Source of the DNA: Marixanthomonas sp002364245
GTDB taxonomy: Bacteria; Bacteroidota; Bacteroidia; Flavobacteriales; Flavobacteriaceae
Reading direction: 5' to 3'
Assembly: GCA_963973455.1 (NCBI GenBank)
Contig: CAXAZF010000003.1
Location: 186,001 to 250,000, forward strand
DNA length: 64,000 bases
A program made the translations under genes and the position numbers. Positions 33,109-42,205 of this stretch are shown here, in pieces; the stretch's first letter is position 1; each line of letters starts with the position of its first letter. The notes below the pieces were generated by a model. That model saw only the letters and a program-made list of their open reading frames with translations, was not told the origin of the DNA and did no database searches.

Positions 33109-34902
33109 ATGGCAGAAGCTTCGGTACAACTACAGATTTCTACACTCCCCAATTCGCCCGGAGTGTACCAATATTATGATAAAAATGAAAAGTTATTGTA
33201 CGTTGGCAAAGCCAAAAATCTTAAAAAACGGGTAGCTTCTTATTTTACCAAACAGCACGACAATGCCCGTACCCGCTTATTGGTCAAAAAGATAAAGACC
33301 ATAAAGCATATTGTAGTAGCTACCGAAACCGATGCGCTATTGCTGGAAAACAACCTGATAAAAAAATACCAGCCCCGCTACAATGTTTTGCTTAAAGACG
33401 ACAAATCCTATCCGTGGATTTGTATAAAAAACGAACGGTTTCCAAGGGTTTTTCCTACTCGTCGGTTAATAAAAGACGGTTCGGAATATTTTGGTCCTTA
33501 TACCAGTATGAAAACCGTGCATACCTTGCTAGATTTAATACGCGGACTATACCAGCTTCGAACCTGCAATTACGATTTAGCCGAAGAAAAAATACGAAAT
33601 GATAAATATAAAGTCTGCTTAGAATACCATTTAGGTAATTGTTTAGGTCCCTGCGAAGGCAAACAAACCGAAGCCGATTATAACGAAAACATTCAGGCAA
33701 TACGGAACATCATAAAAGGAAACTTTAAAGATTCGCTCAATCATTTTAAAAACCAAATGAAACAATATGCGGCCGACTTAAAGTTTGAAGATGCGCAGCG
33801 CATAAAAGAAAAAATTGATGTGCTGGAAAACTACCAAGCTAAAAGCACGGTAGTAAACCCGAAAATTAATAATGTAGATGTGTTTTCTATTGTTTCAGAT
33901 GAAAGTTACGGGTATGTAAATTTCCTTCAAATTTCCTTCGGAAGCATTATTCGTTCGCACACTTTAGAAATAAAAAAGAAACTAGACGAAAGCGATAAAG
34001 AGTTGCTCACGCTGGCTGTAATCGAATTGCGGCAACGATTTAATTCTCAGTCCAAAGAATTGTATTTGCCTTTTAAAATTGAAACCGAAGAAGGCCTAAA
34101 AGTACACATCCCAAAAGCAGGCGATAAAAAGAAAATACTCGATTTATCACTTCGTAATGCGAAATATTACCGGATGGAGCGCTTTAAGCAGGCAAAAATT
34201 GTAGACCCAGACCGCCACGAAAACCGAATTATGGCGCAGATGAAAAAAGATCTTCGGTTGAGTGAAGAACCAAGGCATATTGAATGTTTTGATAATAGTA
34301 ATATTCAAGGGACAAACCCGGTAGCTGCTTGCGTAGTTTTTAAAAATGGAAAACCCAGTAAAAAGGATTATCGTAAATTTAATATAAAAACCGTGGAAGG
34401 CCCTGACGATTTCGCCTCGATGGAGGAAGTAGTCTATCGTCGTTATAAAAGATTAAAAGAAGAAGAGCAACCTTTGCCACAACTTATCATCATAGATGGG
34501 GGGAAGGGACAGTTGTCTTCAGCCTTAAAAAGCCTTGATAAATTAGAATTACGCGGAAAAATTGCAATTATTGGTATTGCAAAACGACTAGAAGAACTGT
34601 TTTACCCCGATGATCCAATTCCATTGTATTTAGATAAGAAAAGTGAAACTTTAAAAATAATTCAGCAATTACGGAATGAAGCGCACCGTTTTGGGATTAC
34701 CTTTCATCGCGACAAACGTAGTAAGGAGGCTTTGGATACCGTATTAGAAACCATTCCGGGAATAGGTGAAAAAACCGTGATTCAGTTATTAAAACAATTT
34801 AAAAGTACCAAACGAATAAAAAACGCAAGCTTTGATGAATTGGCAGATGTTGTGGGGACAAGCCGGGCAAAGAAGATAGTAACACATTTTTCAGCAAACT
34901 AA
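33109..34902 (+). CDS. uvrC: Excinuclease ABC subunit C (UvrC)
   Basis: The incision subunit of nucleotide excision repair, 597 residues. In order: GIY-YIG domain for 3' incision (PGVYQYYDKNEKLLYVGKAKNLKKR), a Cys-containing linker (CLEYHLGNCLGPCEG), the UvrB-contact UVR motif (FEDAQRIKEKIDVLE), the RNase H-like 5' incision domain (ECFDNSNIQGTNPVAACVVF and LIIIDGGKGQLSSA), and a C-terminal helix-hairpin-helix (IPGIGEKTVIQLLKQF). All domains are intact. The next ATG follows its stop without a spacer. Confidence 0.97.
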   Translation: MAEASVQLQISTLPNSPGVYQYYDKNEKLLYVGKAKNLKKRVASYFTKQHDNARTRLLVKKIKTIKHIVVATETDALLLENNLIKKYQPRYNVLLKDDKSYPWICIKNERFPRVFPTRRLIKDGSEYFGPYTSMKTVHTLLDLIRGLYQLRTCNYDLAEEKIRNDKYKVCLEYHLGNCLGPCEGKQTEADYNENIQAIRNIIKGNFKDSLNHFKNQMKQYAADLKFEDAQRIKEKIDVLENYQAKSTVVNPKINNVDVFSIVSDESYGYVNFLQISFGSIIRSHTLEIKKKLDESDKELLTLAVIELRQRFNSQSKELYLPFKIETEEGLKVHIPKAGDKKKILDLSLRNAKYYRMERFKQAKIVDPDRHENRIMAQMKKDLRLSEEPRHIECFDNSNIQGTNPVAACVVFKNGKPSKKDYRKFNIKTVEGPDDFASMEEVVYRRYKRLKEEEQPLPQLIIIDGGKGQLSSALKSLDKLELRGKIAIIGIAKRLEELFYPDDPIPLYLDKKSETLKIIQQLRNEAHRFGITFHRDKRSKEALDTVLETIPGIGEKTVIQLLKQFKSTKRIKNASFDELADVVGTSRAKKIVTHFSAN

Positions 34903-37140
34903 ATGAAACAAATTATAATCATAATATGTATGTTGCTTTCAGGCTTTCTTTTTTCTCAAGAAAAAGAGAAACAAGAGGACCTTAAAGTTGGTTTGGTGCT
35001 AAGTGGAGGCGGTGCTAAGGGCTTGGCACATATTGGTGCGTTAAAAGTAATTGAAGAAGCTGGAATTCGAGTAGACTATATTGGGGGAACAAGTATGGGG
35101 GCCATTATTGGGGCTTTGTATGCTTCAGGATATTCAGCTAATCAACTGGACTCCATTTTTAATATGGTCGATTTTAATACTTTGATACAAGATGATATCC
35201 CACGAAGCGCCAAAACATTTTACGAAAAAGACGAATCTGAAAAATATGCCATTACCTTACCGTTTGATCACTTTAAGGTAGGCTTTCCTTCCGGCCTTTC
35301 AAAAGGGCAGAATGTTTATAATTTGTTATCACAGCTTACCCTTCACGTAAGTGACATTAAAGATTTTAACAAACTTCCAATTCCATTTTTTTGTGTAGCG
35401 ACCAACGTTGAAACCGGAAAAGAGGTTATTCTTGATAAGGGGTATTTACCAAGAGCCATAACTGCAAGCGGTGCTTTACCTTCTTTGTTTTCACCTGTAA
35501 TTATAAATGACACTATTTATGTGGATGGTGGTGTGACGAATAATTATCCTGTAGATGAGGTGCGAAGTAAAGGCGCCGATATTGTAATTGGGGTAGATGT
35601 TCAAGATAGTTTAAAAGGTAGGGAAAAATTAAAATCTGCTTTCGATGTCTTAGTGCAAATTAATAATTACCGTACTATCGAAGATATGGCCGAGAAAAGA
35701 GATCGGACAGATATCTATATAAACCCGAATATTGAAGATTTCACGGTAGTTTCATTTGATGAAGGCATTAAAATAATTGAGACAGGAGAAGAAGAGGCTA
35801 ACGCATTGAAAGAAGAACTTCAAGAAGTAGCCAAACGTCAAAAAGAGAAACCTAAACAGGAAGTAGATTTCTTCAAAAAGAATTCAATTTATATTAATAC
35901 TGTTGAAATTGAAGGTAATGAAAATTACACAAGAGCCTACGTTATGGGTAAGCTAAAACTGAAATTACCAGCAGAGATTACTTATGATCAATTTAACGAA
36001 GGGGTTAATAACTTATCTGCAACCGGAAATTTTCAAGACATCAACTATCGGTTAGTGACCAATGAAGATAATACCTATAAAATTGTTTTCACCCTTCGTG
36101 AAGACAAATCAAAAATGTTCATGCGTCTTGGAGCTCACTATGACGATCTATACGGAGCTGCTGCATTAATGAATGTAACACGAAAGCGGATATTTACAAA
36201 TAACGATATTGCTTCATTAGATTTTGTAGTTGGGGATAACCTTCGATATAATTTTAACTATTATATTGATAAAGGTTTTTACTGGAGTATCGGTTTAAAT
36301 TCACAGTATACTTTTTTTGATAAAGATGTTGGAATTGATTTTTTATCCCCCGAATTACCACCGGAAGAAAATTCACAACTTAACAAATTAGATCTCGAAT
36401 ATGGTGATTTGACAAATAGAATTTACGTCGAAACACTTTTTAAAAGAAGCTTCCTGTTAGGCGCGGGTATTGAGCATAAATGGTTAAAATATTTATCTGA
36501 AACTATTGGAGTAGATGAAGATGGAATACCACGGACAGTTTTTGAAAACACAAATTATGTGAGTACTTATGGCTATTTACGGTACGACACTTTTAATAAT
36601 AGTTTCTTCCCTACTAAAGGATTCTTTTTTAACGGAGATTTTCATTTATATCTTTTTGCTGAAGGTGATAACGAAGATTTTGAGCAATTTTCAATCGCCC
36701 AAGCTAAATTTGGTTATGCTCAATCATTTTCAAGTAAACTTTCAGCAGTAATATCAACTGAAGGAGGATTTAAAATAGGAGGTGACGGAACGCGTTCGCT
36801 TGATTTTTTCATGGGAGGATATGGTTATAAAGAGGTAAATAATTTAAAGCCTTTTTATGGGTATGAAGCCTTGAGCCTTCGTGGGGATACCTATTTAAAA
36901 TCTTCCTTGACCATAGATTATGAAATTTTCAGAAAAAACCATATAAATATTGCAGCCAATATTGCTAATGTAGGAGATGATCTATTTACAGATGGAAAAT
37001 GGATAGACGGTATTGATTATAGTGGTTTTGCTCTAGGATATGGAATGGAAACTTTTTTAGGTCCACTTGAAGCAAAATGGGCATTTTCGCCAGAAAGGGA
37101 CGAAAGTGAATGGCACATTACAGCAGGGTTTAGGTTTTAG
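34903..37140 (+). CDS. Patatin-like phospholipase with POTRA and Omp85 barrel (PlpD-like)
   Basis: A 745-residue outer-membrane protein resembling type Vd autotransporters. A signal peptide (to about 18) precedes a patatin domain with oxyanion motif SGGGAKG (34-40), catalytic Ser64 in GTSMG and Asp208 in DGGVTNN, so the Ser-Asp dyad is complete. A POTRA-like segment follows (about 330-400: NTVEIEGNENYTRAYVMGKLKLKL), then a 16-strand-type barrel ending in GFRF. It probably hydrolyses phospholipids or lysolipids in the outer envelope; secretion of the patatin part is inferred from the family. The start codon directly follows the uvrC stop. Confidence 0.9.
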   Translation: MKQIIIIICMLLSGFLFSQEKEKQEDLKVGLVLSGGGAKGLAHIGALKVIEEAGIRVDYIGGTSMGAIIGALYASGYSANQLDSIFNMVDFNTLIQDDIPRSAKTFYEKDESEKYAITLPFDHFKVGFPSGLSKGQNVYNLLSQLTLHVSDIKDFNKLPIPFFCVATNVETGKEVILDKGYLPRAITASGALPSLFSPVIINDTIYVDGGVTNNYPVDEVRSKGADIVIGVDVQDSLKGREKLKSAFDVLVQINNYRTIEDMAEKRDRTDIYINPNIEDFTVVSFDEGIKIIETGEEEANALKEELQEVAKRQKEKPKQEVDFFKKNSIYINTVEIEGNENYTRAYVMGKLKLKLPAEITYDQFNEGVNNLSATGNFQDINYRLVTNEDNTYKIVFTLREDKSKMFMRLGAHYDDLYGAAALMNVTRKRIFTNNDIASLDFVVGDNLRYNFNYYIDKGFYWSIGLNSQYTFFDKDVGIDFLSPELPPEENSQLNKLDLEYGDLTNRIYVETLFKRSFLLGAGIEHKWLKYLSETIGVDEDGIPRTVFENTNYVSTYGYLRYDTFNNSFFPTKGFFFNGDFHLYLFAEGDNEDFEQFSIAQAKFGYAQSFSSKLSAVISTEGGFKIGGDGTRSLDFFMGGYGYKEVNNLKPFYGYEALSLRGDTYLKSSLTIDYEIFRKNHINIAANIANVGDDLFTDGKWIDGIDYSGFALGYGMETFLGPLEAKWAFSPERDESEWHITAGFRF

Positions 37141-37201
37141 CATAACCTTAAAACAGAAACAGTGATTTTTTTCCGATATTTGTTTAGAAAATCAGCACAA
37201 T

Positions 37202-38365
37202 ATGCCATTCTATCATAAATTAGGAAAAATACCTCATAAACGTCATACGCAATTTCGCAAACCAGATGGCAGTTTATATTCTGAACAACTGTTCGGCACA
37301 ATTGGTTTTGACGGTATGTCAACCAACAGTTATCACGAACATCGCCCTACCCAAGTAAAGGAAATAGAGAAGCAATATAGCGTTGCGCCAAAAATTGCAA
37401 AGAAAAACAATTTGCAGTCCTATAAATTTAAAGGGTTTAATATACAACCAGAAAAAGATTATCTGGAAAGCCGGAAAACAGTTTTGACTAACAGTGATTG
37501 CAGTATCATTCTCGCTGCACCGCAAGAATCTCAAAAAGATTATTTTTATAAAAATACGGATGCAGATGAATTGATTTTCATTCACAAAGGCAGTGGAAAA
37601 TTACGAACCCATTTAGGTAACCTCGACTTTAAATACGGAGACTATCTGTTAGTGCCTCGAGGTATCATTTATAAAATTGATTTTGATACGGAGGACAACC
37701 GTTTATTTATTGTAGAATCCAGAAGACCAATTTATACCCCAAAACGCTACCGAAATTGGTTTGGGCAATTATTAGAACACTCTCCTTATTGCGAACGTGA
37801 TTTGCGAAGACCAGAAGAATTGGAAACACACGATGAAGAAGGAGACTTTTTAATAAAAATTAAAAAGCAAGATGATATTTTTGAAATGACCTACGCCACA
37901 CATCCTTTTGATGTAGTAGGCTATGATGGTTATAACTATCCGTACGCTTTTTCCATTCACGATTTTGAACCCATTACAGGCCGAATACACCAACCGCCAC
38001 CTGTACACCAGACATTTGAAACCGATGCTTTTGTAGTTTGTAGTTTTGTGCCACGATTATATGATTATCACCCAGAATCAATTCCAGCACCGTACAACCA
38101 TAGCAATATAGACAGTGATGAAGTGTTGTATTATGTAGATGGCGATTTTATGAGCCGTAATGATATAGGAGCAGGGTACATTTCATTACATCCAGCGGGA
38201 ATTCCTCACGGACCACACCCTGGAGCGACCGAACGAAGTATTGGGAAAGTGAAAACAGATGAATTGGCCGTAATGGTCGATACCTTTAAGCCATTACAAG
38301 TAACTGAAGATGCTTTAAAATTGGCCGATGGCACATATTATCAATCTTGGCTTGAACATGACTAA
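37202..38365 (+). CDS. hmgA: Homogentisate 1,2-dioxygenase
   Basis: A 387-residue cupin-type iron enzyme that opens the homogentisate ring to maleylacetoacetate in tyrosine degradation. The N-terminus (MPFYHKLGKIPHKRHTQFRKP) and the C-terminal iron site (NHSNIDSDEVLYYVDGDFMSR, then GIPHGPHPGA) fit the family, with the expected His, Glu and His ligands. A near-consensus -7 box (GATATTTG) lies about 23 nt before the ATG. It is followed by the HppD gene, which makes its substrate. The downstream hydrolase and isomerase are not in this window. Confidence 0.92.
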   Translation: MPFYHKLGKIPHKRHTQFRKPDGSLYSEQLFGTIGFDGMSTNSYHEHRPTQVKEIEKQYSVAPKIAKKNNLQSYKFKGFNIQPEKDYLESRKTVLTNSDCSIILAAPQESQKDYFYKNTDADELIFIHKGSGKLRTHLGNLDFKYGDYLLVPRGIIYKIDFDTEDNRLFIVESRRPIYTPKRYRNWFGQLLEHSPYCERDLRRPEELETHDEEGDFLIKIKKQDDIFEMTYATHPFDVVGYDGYNYPYAFSIHDFEPITGRIHQPPPVHQTFETDAFVVCSFVPRLYDYHPESIPAPYNHSNIDSDEVLYYVDGDFMSRNDIGAGYISLHPAGIPHGPHPGATERSIGKVKTDELAVMVDTFKPLQVTEDALKLADGTYYQSWLEHD

Positions 38366-38489
38366 AAAACCAAACTTGTGAGAAACTTAGCTATTTCAGC
38401 ACAAATGCGTGCTATGTGGTAATTATTAAAAAGAAACCAACAAACACCACTTATTTAAAAGAGAACGCATTAATTAAAAAGATAAAATA

Positions 38490-39650
38490 ATGAGCAAAGA
38501 CGTAAAATCAGTCGATTATGGACTGGAAAAAATATTTGAAGGAGCAGAAGATTTCCTTCCGCTTTTAGGAACCGATTATGTAGAATTCTATGTAGGGAAT
38601 GCCAAACAGGCAGCACACTTTTATAAATCTGCTTTTGGTTTTCAATCGTACGCATACAGAGGATTGGAAACAGGTAGTAAAGACAGTGTTTCTTATGTGC
38701 TTAAGCAAGATAAAATACGAATTGTACTTACAACCCCCTTAAGTTCAAAAAACCCTATCAATGACCATATTGTAAAACATGGAGATGGTGTAAAGGTGGT
38801 AGCGCTTTGGGTAGAAGATGCCCGTAGTGCTTTTGAAGAAACCACTAAACGCGGGGCTAAGCCATTTATGGAGCCCACTGTTGAAAAGGACGAACATGGC
38901 GAAGTGGTGCGTGCAGGAATTTATACCTACGGAGAAACCGTACATATGTTTGTAGAGCGTAAAAATTACAACGGAACCTTTATGCCAGGTTTTAGAGAGT
39001 GGAAAACAGAATACAATCCCGAACCAGTAGGTCTAAAATACATAGACCACATGGTAGGAAATGTAGGCTGGAATGAGATGAATACGTGGGTAAAATGGTA
39101 TGAAGATGTTATGGGCTTTGTAAATTTCCTTTCTTTCGATGACAAGCAAATCCATACTGAGTATTCAGCTTTGATGAGTAAGGTGATGAGTAATGGAAAT
39201 GGAAGAATAAAATTCCCTATTAATGAACCTGCTGAAGGAAAGAAAAAATCTCAAATTGAAGAATATTTAGATTTTTATGAAGGACCAGGGGTACAACATA
39301 TTGCCGTAGCGACGGACGATATTATTACAACAGTTTCTAAATTAAGAGAACGAGGAGTGGAGTTTTTATCTACACCACCAGAAGAATATTATGCTGCTGT
39401 TCCAGGTCGTTTAGAAGAATTCGATCATAAACTGAAAGAAGATATTGAAAGATTAATGAAGCTGGGAATCATGATCGATGCAGATGAAGAAGGTTATTTA
39501 TTACAGATTTTCACAAAACCTGTAGAAGATAGACCAACCTTGTTTTTCGAAATAATACAACGAATGGGAGCCAGAGGTTTCGGTGCAGGTAATTTTAAAG
39601 CCCTGTTTGAAGCTATAGAACGCGAACAAGAATTAAGGGGAACCCTTTAA
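38490..39650 (+). CDS. hppD: 4-hydroxyphenylpyruvate dioxygenase
   Basis: A 386-residue Fe(II) enzyme that converts 4-hydroxyphenylpyruvate to homogentisate. Two VOC domains are visible. The iron ligands are in the C-terminal half: His in YIDHMVGNV, His in GVQHIAVATDDI, and Glu in FFEIIQRMGARGFG. The C-terminal gating helix GAGNFKALFEAIEREQ is intact. It follows hmgA by 124 nt on the same strand, forming two consecutive steps of tyrosine catabolism, and ends in a terminator. Confidence 0.96.
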   Translation: MSKDVKSVDYGLEKIFEGAEDFLPLLGTDYVEFYVGNAKQAAHFYKSAFGFQSYAYRGLETGSKDSVSYVLKQDKIRIVLTTPLSSKNPINDHIVKHGDGVKVVALWVEDARSAFEETTKRGAKPFMEPTVEKDEHGEVVRAGIYTYGETVHMFVERKNYNGTFMPGFREWKTEYNPEPVGLKYIDHMVGNVGWNEMNTWVKWYEDVMGFVNFLSFDDKQIHTEYSALMSKVMSNGNGRIKFPINEPAEGKKKSQIEEYLDFYEGPGVQHIAVATDDIITTVSKLRERGVEFLSTPPEEYYAAVPGRLEEFDHKLKEDIERLMKLGIMIDADEEGYLLQIFTKPVEDRPTLFFEIIQRMGARGFGAGNFKALFEAIEREQELRGTL

Positions 39651-39664
39651 AATGTAACAAATGT

Positions 39665-39702
39665 AAGGCTCCATCGTTTAATAGATGGGGCCTTCTTTTT
39701 TT
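39665..39702 (+). terminator. Rho-independent terminator after hppD
   Basis: AAGGCTCCATC (39665-39675), 8-nt loop, GATGGGGCCTT (39684-39694) with one G-T pair, then a T-run. Confidence 0.9.
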
Positions 39703-39743
39703 GGAACAGAAGTTGTACTTCTTAAATAATAAAACCCCAAATA

Positions 39744-40514
39744 ATGAAACAGGTACTTTCTCTTTTCTTTTTATTCAGTTCTATTGTGCTTATAGCGCAA
39801 GACAAAGCCTATGGTGATGGAGAGTGGTTTAAGTTCCGGGTACATTATGGTTTTGTAACAGCTGGGTATGCCACCCTTGAAGTTAATAATGCAAAAATTG
39901 AAGGTAAAGAAGTGTATCACGTAAAGGGCGAAGGAAGGACAGTAGGGCTTTCAAAAGTGTTTTTCAATGTGGAAGATTATTATCAGTCCTATATTGATAA
40001 AGAAAAAGATATTCCGTACCGATTCATTCGAAAAATAGACGAAGGAGGCCACACCAAGGACATTCAGATAGATTTTGACCATTCTACGGGTATTGCGCAT
40101 ATAAACAATAAAAAACATAACAAAAAGGAAGTGGTTTCGTTTCCTAAAGATGCACAGGATATGGTTTCGGCCTTTTATTACTTGCGTAATAATTTAGATG
40201 TAAGCACCATACAAAAAGGCGAAACAATAGATATGAATATGTTTTTTGATAAGGAAAATTATAAGTTCCGTTTAAAATTTTTGGGTAGAGAAGTGCTTGA
40301 TACAAAATTCGGTGATGTTCCGTGTTTAATATTTAGACCTTATGTACAAGCAGGAAGGGTTTTTAAAGAAAAAGAAAGCCTTACTGTTTGGGTAACCGAT
40401 GATGACAATAAAATGCCTATGCTTATAAAAGCAGACTTAGCTGTAGGTTCATTAAAAGCATCCCTTTCAGAGTTTAAAGGATTAAAGCATTCTTTTAAAA
40501 TACAAATGGATTAA
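39744..40514 (+). CDS. DUF3108 domain secreted protein
   Basis: A 256-residue exported protein (signal MKQVLSLFFLFSSIVLIAQ). The body matches DUF3108: GEWFKFRVHYGFVTAGYATLEV, the conserved ...VFFNVEDYYQSYIDKE and PYRFIRKIDEGG, and LTVWVTDDDNKMPMLIKADLAVGSLKASLSEF at the end. This beta-rich fold resembles lipid-carrier-like periplasmic proteins, but no function is established. It stands alone between two intergenic regions. Confidence 0.85.
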   Translation: MKQVLSLFFLFSSIVLIAQDKAYGDGEWFKFRVHYGFVTAGYATLEVNNAKIEGKEVYHVKGEGRTVGLSKVFFNVEDYYQSYIDKEKDIPYRFIRKIDEGGHTKDIQIDFDHSTGIAHINNKKHNKKEVVSFPKDAQDMVSAFYYLRNNLDVSTIQKGETIDMNMFFDKENYKFRLKFLGREVLDTKFGDVPCLIFRPYVQAGRVFKEKESLTVWVTDDDNKMPMLIKADLAVGSLKASLSEFKGLKHSFKIQMD

Positions 40515-40522
40515 TATTGTTA

Positions 40523-40538
40523 TTATTTTCGAAAATAA
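40523..40538. repeat. 16-bp perfect palindrome after the DUF3108 gene
   Basis: TTATTTTCGAAAATAA is its own reverse complement and lies 9 nt after the stop codon. With no loop it is a poor terminator, so it may be a protein-binding site. The remaining intergenic sequence up to 40792 shows no gene I would defend. Confidence 0.4.
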
Positions 40539-40792
40539 ATCTTATTTCATATAACATATTTAAAAGTTGTACGTTAACGAAACAAAAGGAATAAGAAAAA
40601 GAAGTTACTTTGCATACAAGACAAAAACAAATTTTCTTTCTATTTGTGTTAAAATAAGCCTATTAGCTTCTTTTTTTGAGAATTTGCATTTTAAAAGCCC
40701 TTTTTTTTCGTAATATTGAATCGAACTTAAAAAATCTACTGCTTCTTCCCAAAGATAGCAGTGTGGTAGAACCCCAATAAAGCTATAGTAAA

Positions 40793-42019
40793 TTGAAGAA
40801 AATACTAGTAATGTGCTTGCCCGTTTTGCTATTAATAGCTTGCGATTCTGGCAATAAAGACTTAGCCGAAGCTGTAGAAATAGAAAAAGCCCCTGCATTA
40901 ATTAAGGAATACGGTTATATTTTAAACGATTATAATGTAGTTAGAGATACTATCCGTTCTGGAGATACTTTTGGAGATATTCTTGATGCTCATGGAGTTC
41001 CGCAAGATAAAATATTTAAAGTCGCTACTAAGTTTAAAGACAGTTTTGACGTCCGTAAAATGGTAGTGGGCAAACCGTATGTACTTCTTAACTCTAAAGA
41101 TTCATTGAATACCACGCAGGTTTTTATCTACGAAAATAATAAAGTGGATTATTCAGTAGTCGATTTTAGGGACGGTCTTTCCAGCTACACGGGAGAAAAA
41201 CCGGTTACGTACATTGAAAAATCTGCAGGTGGAATTATAGAAAGTTCGTTGTCTCAAACTATGGAAGACGAACATTTGAGTCCTTATATGACCGATAAAT
41301 TGTCCAATATCTATGCGTGGACCGTTAACTTTTTTCACCTTCAAAAAGGGGATCGTTTTAAGGTTGTTTATACTGAAAAGTTTATCAATGATACAATCCC
41401 TGCCGGTCTAGGTGAAATTAAAGCAGCCTATTTTGAACATCGCGGCACACCTTTATATGCTTTTAACTATGAAACTACACGCGATAGCGCTAAAGTAAAG
41501 GACTATTTTGATGAACATGCCGACAACCTTCGCCGTGCTTTTTTAAAGGCTCCAGTAAAATTCAGCAGAATATCTTCCCGTTACAACCTCAATAGAAGAA
41601 TTGCTTATTATGGGTATAAGTTACGTCCTCACAAAGGAACTGATTTTGCAGCACCTATTGGAACTCCTATTCTTGCTACGGCAGACGGTACTGTAATAAA
41701 ATCTGAATATCGCGGCGGAAACGGCAATTACGTAAAAGTTCGCCATAATAGTACTTACGAGACCCAATACCTACACATGAAAAAACGTAATGTACGTGTG
41801 GGTGAGTTTGTACGTCAAGGCGATGTAATTGGTTGGATAGGAATGACAGGAAATACAGGTGGGCCTCACGTTTGTTATCGCTTTTGGAAAAACGGGAAAC
41901 AAGTAGATCCTTTTAAACAAGACTTGCCTATGTCGCAACCTTTAGAAGAAAAATATAAAGAAGAATATATTTCTTTCATGACGCCTCTAAAGACGCAATT
42001 AGACTGTATTGAATATTAA
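40793..42019 (+). CDS. M23 family murein endopeptidase, lipoprotein
   Basis: A 408-residue cell-wall hydrolase. Starting at a TTG gives a proper lipoprotein signal (KK at 2-3, hydrophobic core, lipobox LIAC); the first ATG, at 40811, would lose the positive n-region. An OapA/LysM-like domain follows (DTIRSGDTFGDILDAHGVPQ). The catalytic M23 domain has HKGTDFAAPIGTPI with the zinc His and Asp, HMKKRNVRVGEFVRQGDVIGWIG, and TGGPHVCYRFW in place of the usual HLHYE, with the His kept. It likely cleaves peptidoglycan cross-bridges in the periplasm. Confidence 0.88.
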   Translation: MKKILVMCLPVLLLIACDSGNKDLAEAVEIEKAPALIKEYGYILNDYNVVRDTIRSGDTFGDILDAHGVPQDKIFKVATKFKDSFDVRKMVVGKPYVLLNSKDSLNTTQVFIYENNKVDYSVVDFRDGLSSYTGEKPVTYIEKSAGGIIESSLSQTMEDEHLSPYMTDKLSNIYAWTVNFFHLQKGDRFKVVYTEKFINDTIPAGLGEIKAAYFEHRGTPLYAFNYETTRDSAKVKDYFDEHADNLRRAFLKAPVKFSRISSRYNLNRRIAYYGYKLRPHKGTDFAAPIGTPILATADGTVIKSEYRGGNGNYVKVRHNSTYETQYLHMKKRNVRVGEFVRQGDVIGWIGMTGNTGGPHVCYRFWKNGKQVDPFKQDLPMSQPLEEKYKEEYISFMTPLKTQLDCIEY

Positions 42020-42167
42020 TTTTTAACACCATTTTTAATTGTTGAAAACCTGTTATTAATTAATAATCAGAACCTCAATAGGTTACTCTTTTCATTGTAT
42101 TTTTATTTTAGAAAAATTTGTTAGCATTTTCTTAACCTTTATAGTTTAAAAAAGGAAAAAGGAGATG

Positions 42168-42175
42168 TATATTTG
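42168..42175 (+). promoter_or_regulatory. -7 element of the TonB receptor at 42206
   Basis: TATATTTG matches TAnnTTTG, 30 nt before the ATG. Confidence 0.55.
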
Positions 42176-42205
42176 CAGAAATTTTTAAAAACAAACTTCA
42201 TTACA

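Noticed and set aside
40605..40898. 97-codon open frame on the minus strand overlapping the M23 peptidase start
   Set aside because: It overlaps the signal-peptide region of a well-supported gene, its product matches no family I know, and its composition follows the A/T-rich DNA. I treat it as chance.
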